Positions 1 to 10,000 of a DNA stretch of 64,000 bases are shown in pieces. The DNA is from an uncultured Flavobacteriales bacterium (GTDB taxonomy: Bacteria; Bacteroidota; Bacteroidia; Flavobacteriales; Flavobacteriaceae): assembly GCA_913058295.1 (NCBI GenBank), contig CAJXRD010000006.1:1-64000 (forward strand), in the 5' to 3' direction. The position numbers and the translations under genes were made by a program. The notes below the pieces were generated by a model. The model was not told the DNA's origin and did no database searches. It was given only the letters and a program-made list of their open reading frames with translations. The stretch's first letter is position 1. Each line of letters begins with the position of its first letter.

Positions 1-345
<345 letters not shown>

Positions 346-536
346 ACAATTCGTCTCTCCCCAAGGTAACTTGGGGAGGACACTCTTTTACTAAGTCTAT
401 TTAATACTATTACTTTTCTAATAATTCTTTTTTCTTTATGTTAAGATATTTGTTCAGCAATGCTGGACAGTGTATCGTAACTGCTGGACTATGATCAATT
501 TCATAGACTAACAGTTAACGAAACGCTTATAACTAA

Positions 537-641
537 GGTGGTTATAGCGACGGGGCTCACCTCTTACCTTTCCGAACAGAGAAGTTAAGCCCGTTTGCGC
601 CGATGGTACTACTACTGTGGAAGAGTAGGTCGCCGCCTTCT
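537..641 (+). rRNA. 5S ribosomal RNA
   Basis: ggtggttatagcgacggggctcacctcttaccttt...gaacagagaagttaagcccg...gatggtactactactgtggaagagtaggtcgccgcc; downstream of 23S and followed by a terminator. Confidence 0.95.
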
Positions 642-643
642 TT

Positions 644-678
644 AAGTCCCAACTCTAACGAGTTGGGACTTTTTTTTT
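644..678 (+). terminator. Rho-independent terminator of the rRNA operon
   Basis: aagtcccaactctaacgagttgggacttttttttt: 10+ bp stem and T run. Confidence 0.9.
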
Positions 679-740
679 GCTTAATTTTAAATACAGGTTA
701 ATTACAGTAAGGGATAAAAGAGTGTAGGGTAAAGCATATA

Positions 741-811
741 TAATAGGTGCTACTACTGGTCAGCGTAGAGTCGCCAATTTCCTTAAGTCCTAACTAATAT
801 GAGTTAGATGT
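741..811 (+). pseudogene. Degenerate remnant of 5S rRNA 3' end plus terminator
   Basis: taataggtgctactactggtcagcgtagagtcgccaatttccttaagtcctaactaatatgagttagatg aligns with gatggtactactactgtggaagagtaggtcgccgccttctttaagtcccaactctaacgagttgggact at 602-671. Confidence 0.75.
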
Positions 812-1102
812 TTAAAAAAATCACAATAGCAAATATTTAATTGAAATAAATAAATAAAGTGGATTTGTATTCTCTAAAATATTTCTCTTAATAAAAGAAT
901 AGAACTTACTAGAAATACGAAAAAGAATATCTGGTGTACTTATTAAAAGGATATTTGTGGCCTTATTTTAAAGTTCTTTTACTTTAAGTAGGTCAAAAGA
1001 TTACTATACTTTTTATAATATAAAAGGATAAATGAATGAAAAATCGAAAAAAATCTTTACTTCAAAGAAACAATAATAGAATTTATAAAAATTAAACTTT
1101 AT

Positions 1103-4100
1103 TTATGATTTAAAATTAAAGATAGAAATTGGAGCATTGTTACTTACTACTAAAAAATGAACTTTATCCTTAATAAGGACTTGCACCACATCTTTAGCAT
1201 CGCTATCTATAAATGGATCATAGTTTTTGTTATAGGTAAAAGAACCTTTACCGTCCCCTAGTAATACATAGCCAAAATTACTGTCATAGCGAATGGTTTC
1301 TACTTCTGCATCATAAATGGCACCTATACCCATAATATCTTTATAACCATCTTTATTAAAGTCGTCTGTTAGTATAGATAAAGTTGGTCCTAATTGTGCT
1401 TCATTAGGTAGGGTAGTGCTTTTAAAATTTCCATTTCCTAAATTTTCTAGATAAACCGTTTCAAAGGTATGTGCTGCTAATTGATAGGCACTTTGTAAGT
1501 TTTCTTCTCCATAAATTTCATTCATATCAAAATGAGCGAATTCTTTATAGGTTTTAATTTTTTCTAATAAAAATGGATTTTGTTCAGAGCTGCATTCTTT
1601 TCCTCGAATGGGAACTAGTTTTCCGTGATTGTCCTTGCTCATCACCACATCAAGATTTCCGTTTTCATCAAAATCTTTTGCATAAATAAATAATGGTTTT
1701 TCAGCAGAAGGATGAAATTTATTATTCTTCCCTAAATTTCCTAAAACATAATCTTGATCGCCATCGCCATCAAAATCTTCAGCAGTGATACTAAACCACC
1801 AACCATCGGTATTTTCAAGTCCACTTATTATTTCTTTTTCAAAAACACCATCTGTATTAGAAAAAATGGTAGGAGCCATCCATTCACCTACCATCATAAG
1901 ATCGAGATCCTTATCGTTATCGTAATCGGTAAAAATTGCTTCTGAAATCATTCCAATTTCAGAAAGAGCACTATTAGATTCTGTGTCCTCTTTAAATTTT
2001 CCATTTTCATTTTTCAGTAAATAGGAACGTGGAGCTAGTGGGTATTTAGCGGGAATTACGTTACCACCAACGAATAAATCTAAATCACCATCTCCATCAT
2101 AGTCTCCAGAAATAACACTTTTTCCAGAAGTTAGCATTTTAGGGAGAGTATTTTTAGCAACTGCAAAATCTCCTTTTCCATTATTAAGATATAATCTGTC
2201 TTGTAGTAAAGGACTATTTTCATCTAAATCATACCCTGCGCTAACCACATATAAATCTTGGTCTCCGTCATTATCTGCATCAAAAAATATAGCATTGGCA
2301 TCTTCATATTTGGCTTCTTTTTTCCAAAGTGAATTGTTGGTAGCAGAAAACGTACCATCATTCTTCTGAATATATAAAGAAGCAGTAGCTCCCGAAGCAT
2401 TCCCTACAAAAAAATCTTCGAGCCCATCACCATTCACATCTGCTTTAGCAATTCCTGTACCTTTAGTGGATTGTTTTTGTGGAATTAATAATTGTAGCGA
2501 ATAGTCATTAAATTCATTTTCTTGTTGCTGGTAATCTATACCAAGAGTTGAAGGAATAATATCATTTTTAAACGTACTGTGTTTTTTAGCAACATAAGTT
2601 TCGTTGGTTGCTGCAGCATAATCTACTGTGATGATTTGGTTGGGTTTTACATCATTAAGTTTTGATGTTTTTCCATCTGGCCATTCCACAACAATAGAAC
2701 TAAGGGTTGCATTAGAGCCTAAACCAAAATTAAGACTTGGGCTTACAGACGACTTGTAACCTCGTGTTAAATATAATTGTTGAAATTGAGAAATTTCATT
2801 GTTAACTAAATATACTTTTGCTCCTATTGCTTGTGGATTATTAGAAGATCCTTTTAATTTTAGTTGTACATAATTATTAGTTGAATTGTTTTTATATACC
2901 CCAGCTTTATCTTCTATATTATTTGTAATTAGATCAAGGTCGCCATCGTTATCTAAATCTGCGTAGGTAGCTCCATAAGAAAACGTTGGATCTTCAAGTC
3001 CCCAATCCTTAATAGATTCGCTAAAACTTAAATCTCCATTATTTTTAAAAATAAAATTACTCTTTTTTTCAGAAGGGAAAGTATTTAAAACAGCATCTAT
3101 GGTCATAGATTCTCCTTTATTCATGACTTCTTTTAATTTTATTCTTGCATCTTGATTGGTATAATCTCTGTCCACACCGTTTGTTATAAAAACGTCTTTT
3201 AATCCATCATTATCAAAATCTGCCATTAGAGTAGCCCAACTCCAATCTGTTTTCGATAAGCCACTAAGCTGTGCAGTTTCATTAAATTTTCCATTTCCAA
3301 CATTATAGTGAAGCATATTAGCCATATAGGCATGGTGGTACCCAATGTCTACCATTGCCATAAAATTGGAAGTACTCATAGAAGCCATATTTTCTTTACT
3401 GCGTTCATGGCTTGTTGCTGCCATATCTAGTGTAATTAGATCGGGATACAAATCATTATTTAAATCTGCATAATCGGACCCCATACTAAAGGTTGTAATA
3501 TGGTTCAATCTAGTAAGAATTTCATCTTTAAATGTCCCATCTTTCTGATTGATATACATTACATCAGGCTCTAGAAAATCATTTGCTAAAAAAATATCAT
3601 CCCATCCATCATCGTTAAAATCTCCTATTACGGCACTTAGCCCCCAAGCTTTATTATACAATCCTACTTCTCCAGTAACCTTTGTAAAATGAGAACCTTC
3701 GTTTCTATATAATTGATCACTAGTTGTTTCTTCGATACTACTTTGAACATCGCCACTAATTTTTGTGTTGTTTATAAAATCGTACCTATGATTCACTACA
3801 TAAAGATCCAAATCACCATCCTTATCGTAATCTAAAGTATAAGCTTGAGTTGTATAACCAGGATCATCGATTCCCCACTTTTTTGCTTCTTCTTTAAAAG
3901 TACCGTCCTTTTGGTTTACAAAAAGTAAATTACGTCTACTTTCATCATCATCTAAAGACCCTGCTTTTGAAATATAGATATCCAACCAGCCATCATTATT
4001 TACATCAAGCATAGTAGCGCCCGATGAAAAGCCAGAATAGTCTTCTGTTTTTGAAGATCCTGTAATGTCATCAAAAGTGAAATCTCCTGTATTTTTATAT

Positions 4101-4384
4101 AATTTATTAGGTCCAAAATTAGAAACAAAATAAATATCTTCTAATCCATCATGATCAATGTCACCTACAGCAACACCAGCACCAGTATAGATATACATGT
4201 AATTCATGAAATTAAAATCATTGGTTTGTTTGATATTATTTTTAAAAGAAATATTAGATTCTTCAGAATATACTTTAGTAAATAATACTTTTTCACTTTC
4301 GGCAGCTATTTCCTTAGTTGAAGAATTATTTGTACATGAAAAAATAATTAATAGTAAAAATGAAATATAAAAGAAGTGTTTCAT
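1103..4384 (-). CDS. FG-GAP/VCBS repeat lipoprotein, CRTAC1-like with ASPIC/UnbV-type segment
   Basis: Lipobox FSCTNN; about 14 DxDxDGxxD calcium-binding motifs (DIDHDGLED, DVNNDGWLD, DYDKDGDLD...); SSIVVEWPDGKTSKL resembles ASPIC/UnbV. Confidence 0.85.
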   Translation of the reverse strand: MKHFFYISFLLLIIFSCTNNSSTKEIAAESEKVLFTKVYSEESNISFKNNIKQTNDFNFMNYMYIYTGAGVAVGDIDHDGLEDIYFVSNFGPNKLYKNTGDFTFDDITGSSKTEDYSGFSSGATMLDVNNDGWLDIYISKAGSLDDDESRRNLLFVNQKDGTFKEEAKKWGIDDPGYTTQAYTLDYDKDGDLDLYVVNHRYDFINNTKISGDVQSSIEETTSDQLYRNEGSHFTKVTGEVGLYNKAWGLSAVIGDFNDDGWDDIFLANDFLEPDVMYINQKDGTFKDEILTRLNHITTFSMGSDYADLNNDLYPDLITLDMAATSHERSKENMASMSTSNFMAMVDIGYHHAYMANMLHYNVGNGKFNETAQLSGLSKTDWSWATLMADFDNDGLKDVFITNGVDRDYTNQDARIKLKEVMNKGESMTIDAVLNTFPSEKKSNFIFKNNGDLSFSESIKDWGLEDPTFSYGATYADLDNDGDLDLITNNIEDKAGVYKNNSTNNYVQLKLKGSSNNPQAIGAKVYLVNNEISQFQQLYLTRGYKSSVSPSLNFGLGSNATLSSIVVEWPDGKTSKLNDVKPNQIITVDYAAATNETYVAKKHSTFKNDIIPSTLGIDYQQQENEFNDYSLQLLIPQKQSTKGTGIAKADVNGDGLEDFFVGNASGATASLYIQKNDGTFSATNNSLWKKEAKYEDANAIFFDADNDGDQDLYVVSAGYDLDENSPLLQDRLYLNNGKGDFAVAKNTLPKMLTSGKSVISGDYDGDGDLDLFVGGNVIPAKYPLAPRSYLLKNENGKFKEDTESNSALSEIGMISEAIFTDYDNDKDLDLMMVGEWMAPTIFSNTDGVFEKEIISGLENTDGWWFSITAEDFDGDGDQDYVLGNLGKNNKFHPSAEKPLFIYAKDFDENGNLDVVMSKDNHGKLVPIRGKECSSEQNPFLLEKIKTYKEFAHFDMNEIYGEENLQSAYQLAAHTFETVYLENLGNGNFKSTTLPNEAQLGPTLSILTDDFNKDGYKDIMGIGAIYDAEVETIRYDSNFGYVLLGDGKGSFTYNKNYDPFIDSDAKDVVQVLIKDKVHFLVVSNNAPISIFNFKS

Positions 4385-4531
4385 GAAATTAAATTAGTAA
4401 TGATTTAGAATCAAATATATGCAATTAATGTAATTAAAAAAACAGCAATAAATACAGGCAAATCCAAAAATATATAATTATTAGAAAATTTGAAATGTAG
4501 TTTACCGTGTTTCAAAACGATACTATAAATA

Positions 4532-5200
4532 TCATAAAAAATAAGCAATAAGCATAGCGATAATCACTGCAGACATTTTTGAAAGATTGAATTTGTGATT
4601 TTTAGAACTTTCGAATAAAATAGTAGTAGAAACATGAAGAAAAACCCCAATAGTTATTGCATTAATTTTTAGCTCTTGGTCTATAGTAAAAAGATGTTGG
4701 TTAGAGATCCAGTTTCCCAGTGGAGTCATTAATGCAAATGCAACTAAAAAAGATAGAATTACAATTCTACTATAATTTGCTTTGATGAAAAACAAGGATA
4801 AAATTAAGGCAATAGGAATTTTATGAACAATGACCCCAATCATTAAATTATTGTCTTCATCAATTGGAAATCCTTCTAATAGTGCGTGAATACTTAAACT
4901 AATAAAAAGTAGCCAAGGGAAATGATGTTTGTCTGACTTAGTATGAACATGACCATGCTCTGCACCTTTTGAAAAAAATTCCAGAAAAATTTGCAATAAG
5001 ATCCCTATTATAATATAAATACCTATTTCTTTTGATGGGTTTTCATAAACTTCGGGAAGCAATTCGAAAATGGTCACCGCTAATAAAAAGGAACCACTAA
5101 AAGCTAAGAAGATAGATATATGTTTTACTTCTTTAACTTTTAAGAATAACGCTAAAATATATCCGATTACTACCGATATAAAGAGTAATAAATAACTCAT
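4532..5200 (-). CDS. ZIP family metal transporter
   Basis: Multi-TM protein with HALLEGFPIDED and HKIPIALILSLFF motifs typical of ZIP transporters. Confidence 0.8.
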   Translation of the reverse strand: MSYLLLFISVVIGYILALFLKVKEVKHISIFLAFSGSFLLAVTIFELLPEVYENPSKEIGIYIIIGILLQIFLEFFSKGAEHGHVHTKSDKHHFPWLLFISLSIHALLEGFPIDEDNNLMIGVIVHKIPIALILSLFFIKANYSRIVILSFLVAFALMTPLGNWISNQHLFTIDQELKINAITIGVFLHVSTTILFESSKNHKFNLSKMSAVIIAMLIAYFL

Positions 5201-5932
5201 TTATTTAAAAATTAAAATTAATCGTTCAGAAGTTTCTTCATTAAAATCATTTAATTGATAGTCACCAAAACAATGTTTTAATTGAATGTTTGCTTCTTTA
5301 AAGTAAGCTTTAAAATCGGATAAGGAAATTGCTTTTACCTTTTCTGTAAAACTATAATCATTATTGTTATGTGAAAACTGTATGTCTTTAATAATATATC
5401 CATTTTCAATTTTTCTTTTCACATGAAATGAAATACCATCTACAACTTTAATTTCTGAAGGAACTAGATGTTGTCTTACATACTCTACATTCAAAAAATC
5501 TATAACACCAAAACCATCATCTTTTAAATCTTCCTTAATTGCTTTTATGGTTCTTAAATTATCTTCTTCGTTTTCAAAATAACCGAAGCTGGTAAATAAA
5601 TTAAAAACGGCATCAAATTTCTTTGAAAAAGGCAAACACATATCGTGTTCAAAAAAATGCAGACTCGAATTTTCAAATTGCTTGGCAAAAGCAATGCTTT
5701 TAGGAGATAAATCTACACCGGTTACACTGTAACCTAAATCATTAAGATATTTAGCATGACGCCCTTTTCCGCAGGCTAAATCTAAAATATCTGCATGCTT
5801 AGGTAATTTTAGAAAAGTGGTAAGATTTTCCATAAAATCACCAGCCTCTTTAAAATCACGATTCTTATATAATATATGGTAATACGGGGTGTCAAACCAG
5901 GAAGAATACCAATTTTCTGTATCTTTTTGCAT
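5201..5932 (-). CDS. Class I SAM-dependent methyltransferase
   Basis: ADILDLACGKGRHAKYLNDLGYSVTGVDLSPKSI motif I/II; abuts the ZIP gene. Confidence 0.85.
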   Translation of the reverse strand: MQKDTENWYSSWFDTPYYHILYKNRDFKEAGDFMENLTTFLKLPKHADILDLACGKGRHAKYLNDLGYSVTGVDLSPKSIAFAKQFENSSLHFFEHDMCLPFSKKFDAVFNLFTSFGYFENEEDNLRTIKAIKEDLKDDGFGVIDFLNVEYVRQHLVPSEIKVVDGISFHVKRKIENGYIIKDIQFSHNNNDYSFTEKVKAISLSDFKAYFKEANIQLKHCFGDYQLNDFNEETSERLILIFK

Positions 5933-5941
5933 AAAAATAAA

Positions 5942-5968
5942 TTGCGCTACTAAATTACTGTATTTTTG
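5942..5968 (+). promoter_or_regulatory. Possible Bacteroidota-type promoter for the RlmL-like gene
   Basis: TTG at 5942-5944, 16-nt spacer, TATTTTTG (TAnnTTTG) at 5961-5968. Confidence 0.35.
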
Positions 5969-6050
5969 TACCTTTATTTAAATAGAAGTATTTTATTTAT
6001 CTAAATTTCAAAATTAATTAAAAAGACTTCCTCTATCTAAGAGGTACAGT

Positions 6051-7205
6051 ATGGAGAAAAACTTTAAGATGTTAGCGAAAACCTTATATGGTTTGGAAGA
6101 AATATTAGCACAAGAGCTAAGAAAGTTGGGTGCTTCTAGAGTAGAAATAGGTACTAGAAATGTTACATTCGAAGGGGATATGGGCTTTCTGTATAAAGCG
6201 AATTTATGTTGTAGAACAGCTATAAAGATTTTAAAACCCATTAGTTCTTTCAATGTTTTTACTGAGGCAGATGTATACAAAAAAGTTTATGAGATTCCTT
6301 GGGAACAGTATATGGATGTAGATGGAACTTTGTCAGTAGATGCTACGGTTTTTTCTGAAAAATTCACACATTCAAAATATATAGCATTAAAAACTAAAGA
6401 TGCTATTGTAGATCGATTTAGAGACAAAGAGGGAAGAAGACCTGATGTTGATTTAGACCATCCTTCTCTAAGAGTAAATATTCATATTGATCGTAATATT
6501 TGTACCATTTCTTTAGATAGCTCTGGACAGTCACTTCATAAGCGAGGATATAAAGTTGCCAATACTATGGCTCCTATAAATGAAGTTCTTGCTGCAGGTA
6601 TGATTATGCTTTCTGGATGGAGTGGACAATGTAATTTTCTAGACCCTATGTGTGGAAGTGGAACTATTTTAACTGAAGCTGCTATGATAGCTTGTAATAT
6701 TCCACCAAATTTAAATAGAGAGGAATTTGGGTTCGAAAATTGGCCAGACTTTGATGTAGAACTATTTGAATTAATAGAAAATGCTGCTTTAAAAAAGATT
6801 AAAGATTTCCATTTTAAGATTGAAGGATTCGATATAGAAGCAGATATTGTAAGTAAAGCTAAAGAAAATATTAATAGCGCAAACCTACAGGAATTTGTGT
6901 CTGTTAGGAAACAAGACTTTTTTGAAAGTAAAAAAGAAAATGATCAGTCTTTGTTTATTGTTTTTAATCCACCCTACGATGAAAGGATACAAGTGGATGC
7001 AGAGAAGTTGTATACTTCTATAGGAGCGACACTAAAACATGGGTATCCAGGAACACAAGCTTGGATGATCACTAGTAATATGGAAGCCTTAAAACATGTA
7101 GGATTACGGCCATCTAGAAGAATTAAATTATTTAATGGTAAATTAGAAGGAAAGCTAGTTAAGTATGAAATGTATGAGGGGAGTAGAAAGGCTAAGAAAC
7201 AATAG
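6051..7205 (+). CDS. THUMP domain class I RNA methyltransferase, RlmL-like (23S rRNA m2G2445 family)
   Basis: N-terminal THUMP-like region, LDPMCGSGTILTEAAMIACNIPP, FNPPYDERI catalytic motif. Confidence 0.88.
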   Translation: MEKNFKMLAKTLYGLEEILAQELRKLGASRVEIGTRNVTFEGDMGFLYKANLCCRTAIKILKPISSFNVFTEADVYKKVYEIPWEQYMDVDGTLSVDATVFSEKFTHSKYIALKTKDAIVDRFRDKEGRRPDVDLDHPSLRVNIHIDRNICTISLDSSGQSLHKRGYKVANTMAPINEVLAAGMIMLSGWSGQCNFLDPMCGSGTILTEAAMIACNIPPNLNREEFGFENWPDFDVELFELIENAALKKIKDFHFKIEGFDIEADIVSKAKENINSANLQEFVSVRKQDFFESKKENDQSLFIVFNPPYDERIQVDAEKLYTSIGATLKHGYPGTQAWMITSNMEALKHVGLRPSRRIKLFNGKLEGKLVKYEMYEGSRKAKKQ

Positions 7206-7289
7206 AATTCTTGCTCAGGCATGAACCTTTTAAGTTTAGGCTTGCTTTAATCATAAGATTGCTTCACTAAGTTCGCAAAGACATTGCGT

Positions 7290-7997
7290 TTATTTCTTGT
7301 AAATAGGTATTAGATAAGAAACTCCATAACCAAAGCCTACACCAAAATCACTATAGTCATAAGTTCTATTGAAACCAGGGATGTAAAGATTGTCAAAGTT
7401 ATCTGGTTCATCTTCAGTAATTAAGTGTTTTAATTGTAGTTGGATCGAAATAAATAAATTAGTGTAAACCTCCGTTTTTATGCCAAAAATAAATTCTACC
7501 CAATGTGCTGTAAGCCCTGTATATTCAATAGGTTCATTAACGGTGGTTCCAGGGAAAGTTGTATCTCCTGTATAAATACCGTAACTTAAAAGCTCCTGGT
7601 CGAAAGTAGAAAACCCATATCTTAATCCAGTAAATATGGCATTATTCATACCAACCCAGTTGTTATATGCATTAAAGTCAGCACCAATTTTAATGTAACT
7701 TCCTTTTGTAGAGGACTCTAAATTGCTTTGGGTTTGTTTGTCTTTATCCCTACCTAATTCTGAAGCAATATAAAAACGATGAGAAATTCTAAAATCTCCC
7801 ATAATTTCAAAGCCCGAATAATTATCATCAAATAAGGATATCAATGGTTTAGAGAGATCTACTCCCAAACGTAATCCGTATTTATTATTTTTTATTACCG
7901 TATCGTTAACCTTAGTATTTTCATCCTGTGCCTTTAAAGAAAAGGAGGATAAAAATAAAAGACTAATGGTAAATAGTAACGTGAGTATCCTCTTCAT
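7290..7997 (-). CDS. DUF6048-like outer membrane protein
   Basis: Signal peptide (MKRILTLLFTISLLFLSSFSLKAQ); beta-barrel-like pattern; overlaps upstream DUF6452-like gene. ATG inside the called ORF preferred. Confidence 0.65.
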   Translation of the reverse strand: MKRILTLLFTISLLFLSSFSLKAQDENTKVNDTVIKNNKYGLRLGVDLSKPLISLFDDNYSGFEIMGDFRISHRFYIASELGRDKDKQTQSNLESSTKGSYIKIGADFNAYNNWVGMNNAIFTGLRYGFSTFDQELLSYGIYTGDTTFPGTTVNEPIEYTGLTAHWVEFIFGIKTEVYTNLFISIQLQLKHLITEDEPDNFDNLYIPGFNRTYDYSDFGVGFGYGVSYLIPIYKK

Positions 7998-8454
7998 TCT
8001 CAACAATAAATTTATTAACGATTATTTCATCTATCCAATTACCTGTATCTATTTCTAAATCGGCAGAAAGCTGCTTGTAATTTGCTTTAAATGCGCAAGC
8101 ACGGTTTATATAAACACTTTCTCTTTGGTAATTGAAATTTATTTTGTCAGTATTTCCAGAATTATCGGTCGCATCCTCTTTTACAAATAAATAGTTTGTA
8201 AAATCTTCATTTAAATTTAAAGGAATCGCTATAGAATCTGTTGTCTGGTATTGATAAATATGAATACTGTCTCCTGCAACTATTGTGGTGATAGTAAGAT
8301 TGTCTACAGATTTTGAAATTAAAGGATTATTATAGTTTTTAAATGTAACTATTAATAAAGGTGTTGTAGGGGTTCCTTCAGAACAGATATCGTCTTTAGT
8401 ACAGCTATTTACTAGGAATGAGATGCATATAAATAAAACTATTTTTTTTATCAT
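7963..8454 (-). CDS. DUF6452-like lipoprotein
   Basis: Lipobox LVNSCTKDD; overlaps start of DUF6048-like gene; Met16 (MIKKIVLF) preferred as start. Confidence 0.65.
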   Translation of the reverse strand: MIKKIVLFICISFLVNSCTKDDICSEGTPTTPLLIVTFKNYNNPLISKSVDNLTITTIVAGDSIHIYQYQTTDSIAIPLNLNEDFTNYLFVKEDATDNSGNTDKINFNYQRESVYINRACAFKANYKQLSADLEIDTGNWIDEIIVNKFIVENEEDTHVTIYH

Positions 8455-8467
8455 AATTAATTTCAAT

Positions 8468-9883
8468 CTAGCTTTTTCGTTTTTCCAAAAGTACAACATT
8501 TTCTACGTGATGTGTTTGTGGAAACATATCTACTGCTTGCGTTTTTGAAACTTTATAATCTATATCTAATAGAGCTAAATCTCTTGCTTGGGTAGCACTA
8601 TTACAACTAACATACACGATTTTTTCAGCAGATATTTTTAGTAATTGTTCCACAACATCTTTATGCATTCCATCTCTCGGTGGATCGGTAATAATTACAT
8701 CTGGAATTCCGTGTTGCGCAATAAATTCATTGTTAAACACTTTCTTCATATCTCCGACATAAAATTCGGCGTTATCGATCTTATTTAATTTTGCATTTTC
8801 CTTAGCCGCTTTTATAGCATCTGGTACCGCTTCCACACCAATTACTTTTGCTGCTTGTTTGGCTATAAACTGGGCAATAGTACCGGTTCCTGTATATAAA
8901 TCAAAAACCAATTCCTTACCAGATAATCCTGCAAAATCTCTAGTGACTTTATATAATTCGTAGGCTTGTTCAGAATTTGTTTGATAAAAAGATTTAGCAT
9001 TTATTTTAAAACGAAGACCTTCCATTTCTTCAAAGATATGGTCTTGCCCACTATATAAATTTACTTCTTGGTCATATATAGTGTCGTTTCCTTTGGAATT
9101 TATTACATATAAAAGAGAAGTGATTTCTGGAAATTGGGATTGAATAGCTTCTAAAAGTAATTCTCTCTTCTCTTTGTCTTCATGAAAAAACTGAAGCAAT
9201 ACCATTACATCACCAGTACTCGAAGTTCGTAACATTAAAGTACGTAAAAAACCTTCTTGTTTTCTAGCATTATAAAATGTGAGTTGTAGTTCTTCGGCTT
9301 TATTTTTTACAAAATTTCGAATTGCATTACTTGGATCACGTTGCAAATGACAGTTATCTATATCCAGTATTTTATCCCACATACCAGGAATATGAAATCC
9401 TAGAGCATTTCGGTTTTCAATAACTTTATCGCTTTTTATTTGTTCTAAAGTCAACCATTTACTATCGCTAAATGAAAATTCCATTTTATTCCGATAAAAG
9501 TATTGGTTTTCAGAACCTAAAATAGGTGTGATTTCTGGGAGTTCTATTTTTCCAAGACGTCTTAGATTATTTTCAACTTCTTTTTGTTTGTAAAAAAGTT
9601 GATGTTCATAACCCATATATTGCCATTTACAACCACCACAGGTTCCAAAATATGCACATTTAGGCTCTACACGTTTGTCAGAATATTTAGAAAAAGAGAT
9701 GGCTTTTCCTTCGTAATAACTTTTTCTTTTTTTAGTAGTTTGTACTTCACAAACATCACCAGGCACCGCATTACTTATAAATACCACTTTTCCGTCTGGA
9801 GCGTGTGCTATTGCTTTTCCTTTTGCACCAGCATCGGTCACTTCTAAATTCTCAAAAACTTTCTTATTATTTCGTCTTGCCAT
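8468..9883 (-). CDS. rlmD: 23S rRNA (uracil(1939)-C(5))-methyltransferase RlmD
   Basis: TRAM domain, CAYFGTCGGCKWQYM Fe-S Cys motif, FDLYTGTGTIAQF, DPPRDGMH, YVSCNSATQARDL; internal start MARRNNKK preferred. Confidence 0.9.
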   Translation of the reverse strand: MARRNNKKVFENLEVTDAGAKGKAIAHAPDGKVVFISNAVPGDVCEVQTTKKRKSYYEGKAISFSKYSDKRVEPKCAYFGTCGGCKWQYMGYEHQLFYKQKEVENNLRRLGKIELPEITPILGSENQYFYRNKMEFSFSDSKWLTLEQIKSDKVIENRNALGFHIPGMWDKILDIDNCHLQRDPSNAIRNFVKNKAEELQLTFYNARKQEGFLRTLMLRTSSTGDVMVLLQFFHEDKEKRELLLEAIQSQFPEITSLLYVINSKGNDTIYDQEVNLYSGQDHIFEEMEGLRFKINAKSFYQTNSEQAYELYKVTRDFAGLSGKELVFDLYTGTGTIAQFIAKQAAKVIGVEAVPDAIKAAKENAKLNKIDNAEFYVGDMKKVFNNEFIAQHGIPDVIITDPPRDGMHKDVVEQLLKISAEKIVYVSCNSATQARDLALLDIDYKVSKTQAVDMFPQTHHVENVVLLEKRKS

Positions 9884-10000
9884 AGGGACAAAAATAAGAA
9901 TAGCTTCAAAATACTTAATGAGATATTTCAATTATCTTTAATAAATTCAAATTAAAATGAACCTTTTTAATTTTAGAGCGTCTTTAGTATAGATGATCTT

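Noticed and set aside
1754-1945. ORF on + strand (63 aa)
   Set aside because: Antisense to the FG-GAP gene; low-complexity Ile-rich translation of Asp-rich repeats, no family signature
6014-6280. ORF on - strand (88 aa)
   Set aside because: Antisense to the well-supported RlmL-like gene; no start context or recognised motif
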